DNA of 19,256 nucleotides from Treponema sp. (GCA_016296575.1 JAEDJA010000035.1:1-19256); one strand, 5' to 3'; positions 5,692-14,576 are shown, numbered from the stretch's first letter. The notes: generated by a model not told the origin, from the letters alone. Numbers and translations: made by a program.

Positions 5692-6708
5692 ATGAAAGTT
5701 TTAGGTATTGAATCATCCTGCGACGAAACCGCCTGCGCCATTGTTGAAGACGGACGAAAAATTATTTCAAATGTAGTTGCAACTCAAATTCCTTTTCACA
5801 AGATTTATAAAGGTGTTGTACCAGAAATTGCCAGCCGCAAACATGCTGAATGGATTCTTCCTGTTGTAAATCAGGCTCTTAAAGAAGGCAATATGCCTCT
5901 TGATGAAATTGATGCAATCGCTGCAACAAATCGACCTGGCCTTATGGGAAGTCTACTTGTTGGACTTACCTTTGGAAAAACACTGGCCTGGGCAAAAAAC
6001 AAACCTTTTATTGCTGTAAACCATATGCTTGGTCATCTTTATGCAGCTCATCTTGAAAATGACATTCCTTATCCATATCTTGGACTTCTTGTAAGCGGCG
6101 GCCATTCAATAATTTGTGTTGTCCGCGGTTTTGATGATATTGAAGTGCTTGGAACTACTGTAGATGATTCTGTTGGTGAAGCCTTTGACAAGGTAAGCAA
6201 GTTCTACGGGCTTGGTTATCCTGGAGGAGTTGTAATCGACAATCTGGCTAAAAAAGGGGATCCAAAAGCTGCCACATTCCCAATTCCAAAGCTGGAAGGA
6301 AAGGAACATCGTTATGATATGAGTTTTTCGGGACTTAAAACTGCCGTAATTCATCAGTGCGATATGTTTTGGAATGAAGGCTATGAACATTCGGTGGAAA
6401 ATATGTGTGCCGCCTTCCAGGAAACAGCCTGTAAAACATTAACAAGCCGTCTTTTCCGCGCCGTGGAAGATACTGGTCTTAAAACAATTGTTGCAGGTGG
6501 TGGTGTAGCTGCAAACTCCAGACTCCGTGCCATTCTTGCAGAACGTACTGATTTGAATTGCATTTTCCCTCCGCTTAAACTATGTGGCGATAATGGTGCT
6601 ATGATTGCTGGTGTTGCTTATCATTTTTTGGAACGAGGGGATCGAAGCGGACTGGACACAACAGCAAGTGCCCGTATTCCTCAGTTCAAACGCGGCCTTA
6701 AAGGTTAA
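5692..6708 (+). CDS. tsaD: tRNA N6-threonylcarbamoyladenosine transferase subunit TsaD
   Basis: TsaD transfers the threonylcarbamoyl group from TC-AMP to A37 of ANN-decoding tRNAs, working with TsaB and TsaE (not in this window). All family marks are present in a normal-length protein (338 aa): the N-terminal ATPase-fold strand LGIESSCDET (4-13), the metal ligands His111 and His115 in NHMLGH, SGGH (135-138), VGEAFDKVSK (161-170), AGGGVAANSRLR (268-279), and the third metal ligand Asp300 in CGDNGAMIA. The residue numbers equal those of the E. coli enzyme. AAGGA lies about six bases before the ATG, and the start overlaps the end zone of the deacetylase gene (2-bp gap), so the two are co-transcribed. 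rsmE follows after 2 bp, giving a tRNA/rRNA modification pair. Confidence 0.97.
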   Translation: MKVLGIESSCDETACAIVEDGRKIISNVVATQIPFHKIYKGVVPEIASRKHAEWILPVVNQALKEGNMPLDEIDAIAATNRPGLMGSLLVGLTFGKTLAWAKNKPFIAVNHMLGHLYAAHLENDIPYPYLGLLVSGGHSIICVVRGFDDIEVLGTTVDDSVGEAFDKVSKFYGLGYPGGVVIDNLAKKGDPKAATFPIPKLEGKEHRYDMSFSGLKTAVIHQCDMFWNEGYEHSVENMCAAFQETACKTLTSRLFRAVEDTGLKTIVAGGGVAANSRLRAILAERTDLNCIFPPLKLCGDNGAMIAGVAYHFLERGDRSGLDTTASARIPQFKRGLKG

Positions 6709-6710
6709 TT

Positions 6711-7448
6711 ATGAATATTGCACTTTTTGAAAAGGACGAAATTGGAAAACCTCTTTCCATAAAAGATGAACGGGGTGAACATCTGGTAAAGGTACTTCAT
6801 AAAAAGCCTGGTGATACTTTTACCTGCGGTGTTGAAGGTGGTAAGGCTGGAAAAGCAACTATCACAAAAATTGAAGACGGTTTTATCAGTTTTGATTTTA
6901 AGGCTGAATCAGAGGGAAAACCACTTTATCCACTTATTATGATTATTGGATTTCCACGTCCAATCCAGCTTAAACGTCTTCTCCGTGATGTTGCTGCTTT
7001 GGGTGTTTGTCAGGTGCATCTTACGGGAACAGAACTGGGTGAAAAATCTTACATGAAATCAAATCTTTTGGAGAGGGGAAGTGCCAGAAAAATGCTTTGG
7101 GACGGAACAGTTCAGGCAGGCAGTACTCATCTTCCAGAACTTTTCATGCACGAAACTTTACCACAGTGCCTTAAAGAACTGGAAGAAAATTTTTTTGAAT
7201 CAAAAAAATATGCATTGGATAATATAAGACCAGTGGGCAGCCTGAAAAATGTTTTGCGAAAGGATACTGCCGCCGGAATGTCCATTGCAGCTATAGGATC
7301 GGAACGGGGATGGACAAATAAAGAAAGAGATCTTCTTGAAAAATCAGGATTTGTTCTTTGTGGAATGGGCTGTCGTATTATGCGAACTGAAACCGCCGCA
7401 ACTGTAGCAGCCTCAATTATTTTGAACGAAAAAGGTTTTCTTGAATAG
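6711..7448 (+). CDS. rsmE: 16S rRNA (uracil-1498-N3)-methyltransferase
   Basis: RsmE uses S-adenosylmethionine to methylate U1498 of 16S rRNA in the assembled 30S subunit. It has the usual length (245 aa) and two domains: an N-terminal PUA-like beta domain (ERGEHLVKVLHKKPGD, about 20-35) and a C-terminal SPOUT knot. The knot is marked by IGSERGWTNKE (195-205), where most relatives have GPEGG, and by GMGCRIMRTETAA (218-230), close to the family LG.RILRTETA. The Pro-to-Ser and Gly-to-Arg changes in the first loop are a mild divergence seen in spirochetes; fold and cofactor site should hold. A ribosome site AAAGG lies shortly before the ATG. It is the last gene of the deacetylase-tsaD-rsmE run; an 81-bp gap with a new promoter follows. 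Confidence 0.92.
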   Translation: MNIALFEKDEIGKPLSIKDERGEHLVKVLHKKPGDTFTCGVEGGKAGKATITKIEDGFISFDFKAESEGKPLYPLIMIIGFPRPIQLKRLLRDVAALGVCQVHLTGTELGEKSYMKSNLLERGSARKMLWDGTVQAGSTHLPELFMHETLPQCLKELEENFFESKKYALDNIRPVGSLKNVLRKDTAAGMSIAAIGSERGWTNKERDLLEKSGFVLCGMGCRIMRTETAATVAASIILNEKGFLE

Positions 7449-7514
7449 TATTTTCATGAGATAAAGGTCTGTTTTGTAAGTGGTGAGAATCTGTAGAAAA
7501 TCCACCATGCATCT

Positions 7515-7522
7515 GTTATAAT
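7515..7522 (+). promoter_or_regulatory. extended -10 promoter directly before the metalloprotease gene
   Basis: TGTTATAAT (TG at 7514-7515, perfect TATAAT at 7517-7522) is an extended -10 element. The ATG at 7530 begins eight bases after its last base, which is where transcription should start, and there is no ribosome site. The message is probably leaderless. No clear -35 is seen, as is usual for extended -10 promoters. Confidence 0.6.
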
Positions 7523-7529
7523 CACCTTT

Positions 7530-8342
7530 ATGGAAAACGAAAAAATCAAAGAAATGCTTCTGGATATTCACAGTACAGGACTTGAATTTACCGTTACACA
7601 GACTGGAAAAGAAAGCAACCGGGTAAACGGTCTTTACATGCCTGATACACATGAAATCCTGCTTCACAATAAGAATTTCAAGACAGAATATGAACTGGTT
7701 TATACTGCCGTTCACGAATATACACATCATCTTATTACCGAAGAATCACTGGAATACAATCCTGCTGGCGGAATTCCAAAGGCCAAGGTTCATACTCAGG
7801 CTTTCTGGGCAAAATTCAATCAGCTTCTGGAAATTGCTGAACAGAAAGGTTATTACAAAATCGATCTTGATTCTTCACCAGAGCTTAAGGCCCTTACCGA
7901 CGAAATCCGCACAAACTATATCGAAAAAAACGGTCAGCTTATGATTGAGTTTGGAAAGCTTTTGGTAAAGGCTCATGATCTTTGTAAGGCAGCCAATATT
8001 CGTTATGAAGATTATCTGGACCGCGTTCTTTGCCTGCCACGAAACACAGCAAAAGATATGCGAAAAGTTGCCAGCGTTTCTGTAAATCCTTCAATCGGAT
8101 TTGATAATATGAAAATAGTTGCAGCCATAAAGAAACCAGATGACCGTCATGAAGTGGAAGAAAATTTCATGAGCGGAAAAAGTCCTGCCACAGTAAAGGA
8201 ACTTTTAAAACAGAAAGCCCAGGCTTCTAAACACGAAGATCCAAAAACAAAACTGGAACGGGAAAGAAACCGCCTGGAAAAAACAATCCACCAGCTGCAG
8301 CAGCGTCTTGAAATGATTGACGAACAGCTGAACATCATTTAG
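7530..8342 (+). CDS. putative SprT/ImmA-like zinc metalloprotease with helical C-terminus
   Basis: The N-terminal third carries AVHEYTHHLITEE, a HExxH zinc site (His62, Glu63, His66). HTQAFWAKFNQLL follows 22 residues later (His88), the spacing and form of the third ligand in SprT/WLM-type peptidases. Residues about 125-215 are helical. LCLPRNTAKDMRKVASVSVN and the later SGKSPATVKELLKQK resemble the HTH region of ParB- or DUF3102-like DNA-binding proteins, although that is a weak match. The end (about 236-270) is a clear coiled coil (LERERNRLEKTIHQLQQRLE). There is no signal peptide or membrane helix, so it acts in the cytosol, possibly on DNA-bound proteins. It may share a message with the two genes after it (19- and 1-bp gaps). 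Substrate unknown. The protease call is fairly sure; the DNA-binding part is a guess. Confidence 0.65.
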   Translation: MENEKIKEMLLDIHSTGLEFTVTQTGKESNRVNGLYMPDTHEILLHNKNFKTEYELVYTAVHEYTHHLITEESLEYNPAGGIPKAKVHTQAFWAKFNQLLEIAEQKGYYKIDLDSSPELKALTDEIRTNYIEKNGQLMIEFGKLLVKAHDLCKAANIRYEDYLDRVLCLPRNTAKDMRKVASVSVNPSIGFDNMKIVAAIKKPDDRHEVEENFMSGKSPATVKELLKQKAQASKHEDPKTKLERERNRLEKTIHQLQQRLEMIDEQLNII

Positions 8343-8361
8343 GTTTTAATCAGATTTCTGT

Positions 8362-9243
8362 ATGAAAAAACTTTTGGTTCTTTTTGCAGTTTGTTTTCCT
8401 CTTTATGCCCAAAGTATTTCCATGCCGGAAATGCCTTCCATGCTGGAAATGCCATCAACAGACGGAACCTTTTACACACCCACAGTTCCATCTTTTTACA
8501 ATGGCAGCAATAATACGGCAAATAAATCTTCATCAACAAAAAATACCAGTTCTAGCTCCGGACAAGAAGAAACTCAGTCAACAGCTTCGGCTTCTTCATC
8601 CAAGACTTCCAGTGCAGCTTCCACAAACCTGAATCTGCTTACATCGATTCTTTATGGTGATGATTATCTTACTGCTTCAGATTTAAATTTATTGTCTTCT
8701 TCTGGAAATCTTTCGACCCTTTCTTCACTTACGGGACTTTCTGCACTTTCAACAACAGGAACTGCTTCTGCGTCATCAAATATATTGCTTACAGAAATCC
8801 TTGAATCAATAAATGAACTTAAAGAAGGTCAGAAGAAGCTTGAATCTGCCAAAGAAAAACCTGCTTCTGCAAACAATGTATCTTCCGTTCTAAGGTTTAG
8901 GATAAACGGTTATGATCTTCTGTCTGGGCTTTCGGAAGTTTATTTTTCCACACCGGAAACAGACGGCTCCTTTCTTCTGACTGCAGACCGTATTTACCAG
9001 GCAGATCGAAAATCACGAAAAGAAACACTATATCTGCTTTTTAGATTTGCTGGTCTTTCCGGTACCAACAGAACCTATCAAGTGGAAGCTTTTGTTATGC
9101 AGGACAGCGAAAATCAGAATTCTCTTGTTTATAAACTGTGCTCAGGCGGCCCACTAACTGCAGTAAAAACTGGAAATCTTGTTGTCCTCAATGGAAATCA
9201 GAACGGTGTAGCCTGCGACATTCTTTTGGATATAGGAAAATAA
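8362..9243 (+). CDS. secreted Ser/Thr-rich protein of unknown function
   Basis: A 293-aa protein with a Sec signal peptide (MKKLLVLFAVCFPLYAQS, cleavage near residue 16-17). A short repeat of MPEMP/MLEMP units comes next, then a long Ser/Thr/Ala/Asn-rich, probably disordered region (about 35-150). A short coiled-coil stretch (ESINELKEGQKKLESAKEK, about 150-168) leads to a compact C-terminal domain (about 175-293) of beta-strand type (LRFRINGYDLLSGLSEVYFS ... CDILLDIGK). I recognise no family. It has two Cys in the C-terminal domain (CSGGP and ACDIL). No Shine-Dalgarno is obvious, so translation may be coupled to the gene 19 bp upstream. rsmG starts one base after its stop, so the two are surely co-transcribed, although they have no evident functional link. 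Likely periplasmic or surface-located. Confidence 0.75.
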   Translation: MKKLLVLFAVCFPLYAQSISMPEMPSMLEMPSTDGTFYTPTVPSFYNGSNNTANKSSSTKNTSSSSGQEETQSTASASSSKTSSAASTNLNLLTSILYGDDYLTASDLNLLSSSGNLSTLSSLTGLSALSTTGTASASSNILLTEILESINELKEGQKKLESAKEKPASANNVSSVLRFRINGYDLLSGLSEVYFSTPETDGSFLLTADRIYQADRKSRKETLYLLFRFAGLSGTNRTYQVEAFVMQDSENQNSLVYKLCSGGPLTAVKTGNLVVLNGNQNGVACDILLDIGK

Positions 9244-9244
9244 A

Positions 9245-9868
9245 ATGACTGTAACTCCTGAACTTCGTGCCAAGATGGACACTTACATCAACGAAATCAT
9301 TCTTTTTAATTCGGCTTACAATCTTACTAACACCTCAGATCACGATGAACTGTGGACCCGTCATATTGAAGACAGTCTTTCTGCCGTAGATACAATAGTT
9401 AAAATTGCAGAAGAATTGAAGGCTGGTGGTGAAACTGAAATTCTTATTGGTGATATTGGAAGCGGGGGAGGGTTGCCTGGAATTCCTTTGGCAGCCTGTC
9501 TTCCAGATTACAAATTTACCCTGGTGGAACGAATGAGCAAACGCTGTGCTTTTTTGGAAAATGCTGCTGCCATTCTTGGACTTTCAAATGTAACCGTACT
9601 GAATTCTGAAGCAGAACGAGTACCTGCCGAAAGTTTTCATATTGCCACTTTCCGTGCCTTCCGTCCTCTTGATGAAAAAATGACAAAAACACTTCTGGCC
9701 CTTACCAAAACAGGCGGTTGTCTTGCTGCATATAAAGCAAAAAGAGAAAATATTACCACCGAAATGGAGGCCATAAAAAAAATAGTCCCGGATTATGAAG
9801 TGGTTGAACTCCATGTGCCGGGCCTTGAAGATTCAGAACGAAATCTTGTAATCGTGAAAAAAAACTAG
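9245..9868 (+). CDS. rsmG: 16S rRNA (guanine-527-N7)-methyltransferase
   Basis: RsmG (formerly GidB) methylates N7 of G527 in the 530 loop of 16S rRNA; loss gives low-level streptomycin resistance in many bacteria. The 207-aa length is normal. FNSAYNLTNTSD (21-32) matches the family's N..yNLt start, and RHIEDSL (39-45) its substrate-binding helix. GDIGSGGGLPGIPLA (69-83) is the SAM loop, and LVERMSKRCAFL (93-104) the next strand with the acidic ribose ligand. FRAFRPL (136-142) stands where others have SRAFA.L. AGGA lies eight bases before the ATG, inside the end of the preceding gene. Here the gene sits apart from the mnmG/parAB cluster where it is often found. It converges on the phosphatase gene with interlocked stop codons. 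Confidence 0.93.
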   Translation: MTVTPELRAKMDTYINEIILFNSAYNLTNTSDHDELWTRHIEDSLSAVDTIVKIAEELKAGGETEILIGDIGSGGGLPGIPLAACLPDYKFTLVERMSKRCAFLENAAAILGLSNVTVLNSEAERVPAESFHIATFRAFRPLDEKMTKTLLALTKTGGCLAAYKAKRENITTEMEAIKKIVPDYEVVELHVPGLEDSERNLVIVKKN

Positions 9869-12800
9869 TTTCTTTTTACTGCAAGTAAAGTAAGGTCATC
9901 AAGCTGTTCATCTTCTGCTACTTTTCTGTATTCACAGTAGTTGCTTTCAACTCCAAGATCTGTCACGTTTGAACAGTAGAAATCATAACGGTTGAAATGT
10001 TCTTTAAGGAAGTTATCAACCCGGCGGTCTACAGTTACTACATCATTTTCTCCCATTTCTGGTGATTTATAGAAGCGGAATACTTTTTCAACGGCAACCA
10101 GTGCAATAATGGTTTCATCGATGGTTCCCTTACAAGAGCTGAAATCAAATTCCAGAATTTCTCCAGGAATAGGATTGTGGTATTTTGTCAGTATGAATTT
10201 TCGTTTGTTCAAAACTGCTTCAATAATTTCACTTACACGATCGGCTTCCAGAAGTTCTGTATCGGCTCCAACCTTGTGATTTCCGTGTTCTTCTCCTTCA
10301 GGAATTCCAGGTTCGTTGCATACAATCAGGTTAAAATCTTTATCGCGGAAACGGCGGGTTGATTCTTCAATACCGTCAGTGTAAAGGTAAAGAATGTCAC
10401 CTTTTTTAAGGTTTGTTTTCTGCACGGCAAATCCACCTTTCATTTCTACCATGAAACTTGGAAGTGGACCTGCAGCTGGAGTTTCAGTAAGTGTAATCAC
10501 CTTCTGTTTTTTTGTTTCACTGTCAAAAATATGAACAATATTATCACCGGCATTACACATGAATACGTCACCGGTTTTTGTATCAAAAAGACAAAGAATG
10601 ATTGTGGCAAATTTTCCCTTAAGTCCAAGGGATTCAATAAAATCGTTGATCTGGTTTACCAGCACGTTCAGATTGGTTCCGTTTTTGGCGAAGCTCCAGT
10701 TTTCAAAATATTTTCGGAAGAGGGTTGCAACTACTGTCATAATGATGGCAGCTGGAACACCATGTCCTGAAGCATCACACTTGATGATTACGTACCATCG
10801 TTCATCCAGTTTTTTATAGTCAAAATAGTCACCCGATACACCGGAAGCACCTTCATAATAACCGAAGGCATCCAGAGATTCTGTCTGGAGTCGGGAAACT
10901 GTTTCTTTTAGCCCTTGCTGGCTTCGTGAAAGTGGAAGGAATGCCTGCTGAACAACTTTACCGTCCATCAGAAGCTTTTCGTCTTCTGCAGCTTTTGCAA
11001 GACCTCGGGTCATTTCATTTACAACGTCGGAAAGTGTACCGATTTCATCATTTGATTTAATCTGAATGTCCTTTCCTTTAAGCTTCATCTTATCTTTTGT
11101 GGCGGCAATTACCTGCACGTGTTTTGCCAGTTTTTTGATTGGTTTTGAAATGGCACTGGCAAGAATGATTGAAAGCACGGCACCAATGGAAATTACAAGA
11201 ATTGAAATAAGACCTGCAATAAGGAAGATAAATCTTGTAACCATGTTGATGTTTTCAACAAGCTCTTCTGTGGTTACCTGAACAAAAACAATACCATGAA
11301 CAAAGGTTCCAGAATTCCCCTGGCGGTAAACAATTGGTTTGTAGAAAATGTATTCCTGTGGTGCAATTTCAAGGTTTTCAGGATCAAAAGCCGGAATTGA
11401 ACCGAAAGAGGCGTTTGCCATGTTTTTAAGGATTTCATTCATTTCAGTTCGTGTTGTAGAAATATCTGCATCAATTTCTTCGTCACTGCGGCCTGTTATT
11501 CTAGAATCTTCTGCATTAAGTTCACTGATTCTTTGTGAAAGAGAACTTACTTTCTGTGAAGCTTCTTCATCAAGCTTTGCAAAATCTTCAAGAATCTGAG
11601 CTACATAATCATCTTCCATTTTGTAAGTTCCATCCCGGTGAATATCTTTGAGGTCAGTGTTATTTGTAGCCCAAACATAATTTATGCCTGTCTTGTTTTC
11701 ATCAGCACTAGCCCCGGTAATAGTGGCATATCTTGCTTCAGAAAGGGCAGTGGCCTGGCCAATAGCATTATCAAGTTCAAATACGGAACTGGAAGCTTTT
11801 GGAAGGTATTCTTTTGATGAGTTGGCAATTGATTCGGCAAGTACTTCAACCCGCTGCAAAAGTCCTTCGCCCATAGTACGCTTCTGGATTGTAATCATGA
11901 AAGTTCCCAAAGGTACAGAAACTGCAATGGCAATGCCGAAAACCAGCGCAACTGTAAATCCCAGAAGCTTCAGACGCAGGCTTCCACGTCGTTTTTTCAT
12001 CAATGCAGGAGTAATATCCTTCTTAAGGTGTTTGCTTTCTTTTGGCATAGGGCCTCCGTATATAAGTGCGTTAATTTCTTTTTTGATGAGGACTGCTTCA
12101 TGGGCAGTAGCAATGTATCCCCGGACGGCAAGAATGATGGAAATAATGGAAAGCAGCATTGTAACTGCAAGCAGAACAGTTCGTCTTGAAATAAGATCTG
12201 TTCTTGTTTCGGCTGTAATTTTCCAGTCCGGTGTGTATGTGTAAGGCAGTTCAATTTTAACTGTTCCCACCTGATCAATTTTCAGATAATCCTGCTTGGT
12301 CCAGATGATTTTGTTTTCACCTGAATGTTTGATACCAATCCGGTAATTTCCTTCATCCAGTTCATAGCCCAGTTTTACGTTTTCAATGCGGGTGTTAGAA
12401 ACTACACGGAAGTCTTCATTTTTTGCAGAAAGAGAAAGATTGTATGGCTCAATTCCGTCAGCATCAATGTAGATTTCTGTAACTGTTCCGTAATATGTAA
12501 GATCCTGTCCTGAAAGTGTCAGCTGGACTTCTCCGCTTTCAGTTTCTTCTGATACAGGTGATTTTGTAAGCTTTGTTGAAGGAATATATTTGTTTAAGGC
12601 CACAATCGATGAAACTGATGGTGAAATATTACCAACGCTGTCGATTGCTGCTACAGTAAACATGTAAATGCCGTTTTTACGTTCAAAGGCCACTTGATTA
12701 CCAGCGGTAAGTACCCGTTTTGGAAGGGCTGCACCTTTTTGCAAGGTTTGAGTATAGCTTTCCAGAATGCCAGACAGTCTTTTTGCAACAGTTTCTTCCG

Positions 12801-14553
12801 AAAGTGTCATTTTGTGCCGGTAGTTTGATTCCATTTCTCCAGGAAGTGACTGAAGCCAGGTAAGAGTGTAAGTAAATCCTGCAATATCATCTTCAAGATC
12901 CTGAGCATGGTAGCGGATGGAAGGTGTATTGTTCAGGGTAAAACCGTATTTATCAAGAGAAGCTCCGTCAATAACTGGTGGAAGTGGAGGTGTAAGATCA
13001 AGCTCATAGGAAATGGTATTTACATCAGAAATATTTCCGGCATTATCAAAGGCACGTAATTTAAAATACCATTTTCCATCTTCCAATGCTTTTACATTTA
13101 CAATAACGCTGCTTTCATCACTTGTAAGATAGTGCTCTGGGTATGAGGAAGGTACATCATTTTCATTCAAAGACCAGGTCCATGAATAACCAAGAAGACC
13201 CGCTTCATCATCACCGAAAAGCAGTTTGTAGCGTACGGCACTTGAGTTAGATTTTTTTCCAAGAGTGTAGGAGAGCGGACTGATAATTGTTTTTGCTACA
13301 GATGTATCTGCCTTTTTAAGAATGATTTTGTAGTCAGAACCTGAACGGCTTTTTTCCCAAATGAAAGAAAGATTTTTCCCGTTGTCAGTAATAACTGGAT
13401 AAGGAAAGAAGGCAGAATCTTTTTTTTCATTGGAGCTTAGCCTTTCTGCATTTCCCCAAAGTCTTGCTTTTTGCGAAAAATAAATCTCTTCGCGGCCAAG
13501 ACGGGAATCAAACCAGACTAAAGACAGGGTTTCATCAAAAGTAAAAATCTGAGGACGGCCTGTATTTCCACGGTCAGTAATCTGCTCCGTAGATCTGGAA
13601 ACTACTCCGTTTTCATTGATTCTTGCTGTCCATATCTGGGAGTTTTCCGAAGACTGGTGGGTTCGTTCCCAAGCTATGTAGAATTCACCATTGTATCCGT
13701 GTATAAATGGATTTCGGTTATGGAAATTCTGGAAAGGGCTTCCATCAAGGATTGTGTCCTGTCCGGAAATCATAACTGGTCTGCTCCAGGTATTTCCCTG
13801 ATCATTTGAAAAAGTAGCAAAAATCTGGAAAGTGTAACGGTTGTTTTCGGTGTGCTGTGCCTGGAAAACTACAACTTCCGTATTTCCCATTGTTGTAAGG
13901 CTTGGTGCAAAAGGGTTTCTGAAATCAAAGGATTCAGCTCCTTCAAAACGGAAGAAGCTTGTCCAGTTGCGTCCATTGCTGGATGTAGATGTCATAAGCT
14001 CAAAGGTTGTTTCATCATTTTTTGATGAAAACAGTCGCCAGCCTCCGTTTGAGGTTGCAAAGATACGGGGTGCTACCATTGAAGAAGCAACTTCTGATTT
14101 TAGTTCTGTTTTTTCAACGGAAAAATTGTCTGTATCAACAAGAATTACCTGTATTTCACTGGAATCATTTGCACCACCAGCATTTCCGGAAACTGCCAAA
14201 GCAACAGTTCCATTGGAATTCATGGCGGCCGAAAAAATGTCCGGAACATCACCTGAGTAGGTAAAAGGTCCTGCAATACGACCCAGTGTTTTACCAGAAT
14301 CAATCTTGTTGTAAACCCGTCCGGCAATCCAGATTTCGTGTTTCTTTTTATCAACTTCCTGCCAGAAAACAGCAGTCAGCTTCCCATTATTTACGGATTT
14401 TGGAAACCTGGAGTCCGTATTTGAAATTGTTGATTCCTTGTCAAAATAGTAGTCAGATGCAAAAAGAGAAGGTCCTGTTCCAATAACTGCACTTCCAAGG
14501 GTACAGGCAAGGGCGAGAAGGATAGCGATGTTTTTTTTCAGTCTCTTAATCAT
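9865..14553 (-). CDS. transmembrane SpoIIE/PP2C phosphatase with periplasmic beta-propeller and HAMP
   Basis: A 1562-aa receptor phosphatase. A signal peptide (1-32) leads to a periplasmic part. Residues about 35-430 look like a sialidase-type propeller with one exact Asp-box (SNDQGNTW, 249-256) and a degenerate one (about 190-197). They are followed by Ig/Y_Y_Y-like strands (about 430-790, SPLSYTLGKK ... LTPPLPPVIDG). Membrane helices lie at about 792-814, 865-888 and 1107-1133. The 889-1103 loop is a second periplasmic sensor and the 815-864 loop is a basic cytoplasmic one. HAMP follows (about 1134-1187, SKPIKKLAKH ... SNDEIGTLSDVVNEM), then the SpoIIE phosphatase with GVSGDYFDY (Asp1242), CDASGHG (Asp1260), TDGIEES (Asp1393) and LDDLTLL (Asp1552/1553), so all metal-binding Asp are kept. 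By analogy with RsbU it should dephosphorylate an anti-anti-sigma partner in response to an external signal. Its upstream partner gene ends 23 bp before it. Confidence 0.9.
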   Translation of the reverse strand: MIKRLKKNIAILLALACTLGSAVIGTGPSLFASDYYFDKESTISNTDSRFPKSVNNGKLTAVFWQEVDKKKHEIWIAGRVYNKIDSGKTLGRIAGPFTYSGDVPDIFSAAMNSNGTVALAVSGNAGGANDSSEIQVILVDTDNFSVEKTELKSEVASSMVAPRIFATSNGGWRLFSSKNDETTFELMTSTSSNGRNWTSFFRFEGAESFDFRNPFAPSLTTMGNTEVVVFQAQHTENNRYTFQIFATFSNDQGNTWSRPVMISGQDTILDGSPFQNFHNRNPFIHGYNGEFYIAWERTHQSSENSQIWTARINENGVVSRSTEQITDRGNTGRPQIFTFDETLSLVWFDSRLGREEIYFSQKARLWGNAERLSSNEKKDSAFFPYPVITDNGKNLSFIWEKSRSGSDYKIILKKADTSVAKTIISPLSYTLGKKSNSSAVRYKLLFGDDEAGLLGYSWTWSLNENDVPSSYPEHYLTSDESSVIVNVKALEDGKWYFKLRAFDNAGNISDVNTISYELDLTPPLPPVIDGASLDKYGFTLNNTPSIRYHAQDLEDDIAGFTYTLTWLQSLPGEMESNYRHKMTLSEETVAKRLSGILESYTQTLQKGAALPKRVLTAGNQVAFERKNGIYMFTVAAIDSVGNISPSVSSIVALNKYIPSTKLTKSPVSEETESGEVQLTLSGQDLTYYGTVTEIYIDADGIEPYNLSLSAKNEDFRVVSNTRIENVKLGYELDEGNYRIGIKHSGENKIIWTKQDYLKIDQVGTVKIELPYTYTPDWKITAETRTDLISRRTVLLAVTMLLSIISIILAVRGYIATAHEAVLIKKEINALIYGGPMPKESKHLKKDITPALMKKRRGSLRLKLLGFTVALVFGIAIAVSVPLGTFMITIQKRTMGEGLLQRVEVLAESIANSSKEYLPKASSSVFELDNAIGQATALSEARYATITGASADENKTGINYVWATNNTDLKDIHRDGTYKMEDDYVAQILEDFAKLDEEASQKVSSLSQRISELNAEDSRITGRSDEEIDADISTTRTEMNEILKNMANASFGSIPAFDPENLEIAPQEYIFYKPIVYRQGNSGTFVHGIVFVQVTTEELVENINMVTRFIFLIAGLISILVISIGAVLSIILASAISKPIKKLAKHVQVIAATKDKMKLKGKDIQIKSNDEIGTLSDVVNEMTRGLAKAAEDEKLLMDGKVVQQAFLPLSRSQQGLKETVSRLQTESLDAFGYYEGASGVSGDYFDYKKLDERWYVIIKCDASGHGVPAAIIMTVVATLFRKYFENWSFAKNGTNLNVLVNQINDFIESLGLKGKFATIILCLFDTKTGDVFMCNAGDNIVHIFDSETKKQKVITLTETPAAGPLPSFMVEMKGGFAVQKTNLKKGDILYLYTDGIEESTRRFRDKDFNLIVCNEPGIPEGEEHGNHKVGADTELLEADRVSEIIEAVLNKRKFILTKYHNPIPGEILEFDFSSCKGTIDETIIALVAVEKVFRFYKSPEMGENDVVTVDRRVDNFLKEHFNRYDFYCSNVTDLGVESNYCEYRKVAEDEQLDDLTLLAVKRN

Positions 14554-14561
14554 CTTTCTAT

Positions 14562-14567
14562 ATTATA
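14562..14567 (-). promoter_or_regulatory. internal -10 box before the phosphatase gene
   Basis: On the minus strand TATAAT (complement of 14562-14567) ends eight bases before the ATG, inside the 23-bp gap after the TPR gene. No Shine-Dalgarno is in place (only GAAAG touching the ATG). It may drive a leaderless phosphatase message in addition to read-through from the TPR gene. The -35 is weak. Confidence 0.35.
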
Positions 14568-14576
14568 TTTTCAAAG

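Noticed and set aside
7449..7529. Terminator after rsmE
   Set aside because: TGGTG...CACCA can pair weakly with a long loop, but there is no T-run after it.
11684..12244. 186-aa plus-strand ORF opposite the phosphatase gene
   Set aside because: Antisense shadow; the Ser/Arg/Ile-rich composition reflects the complementary codons of the membrane-sensor region.
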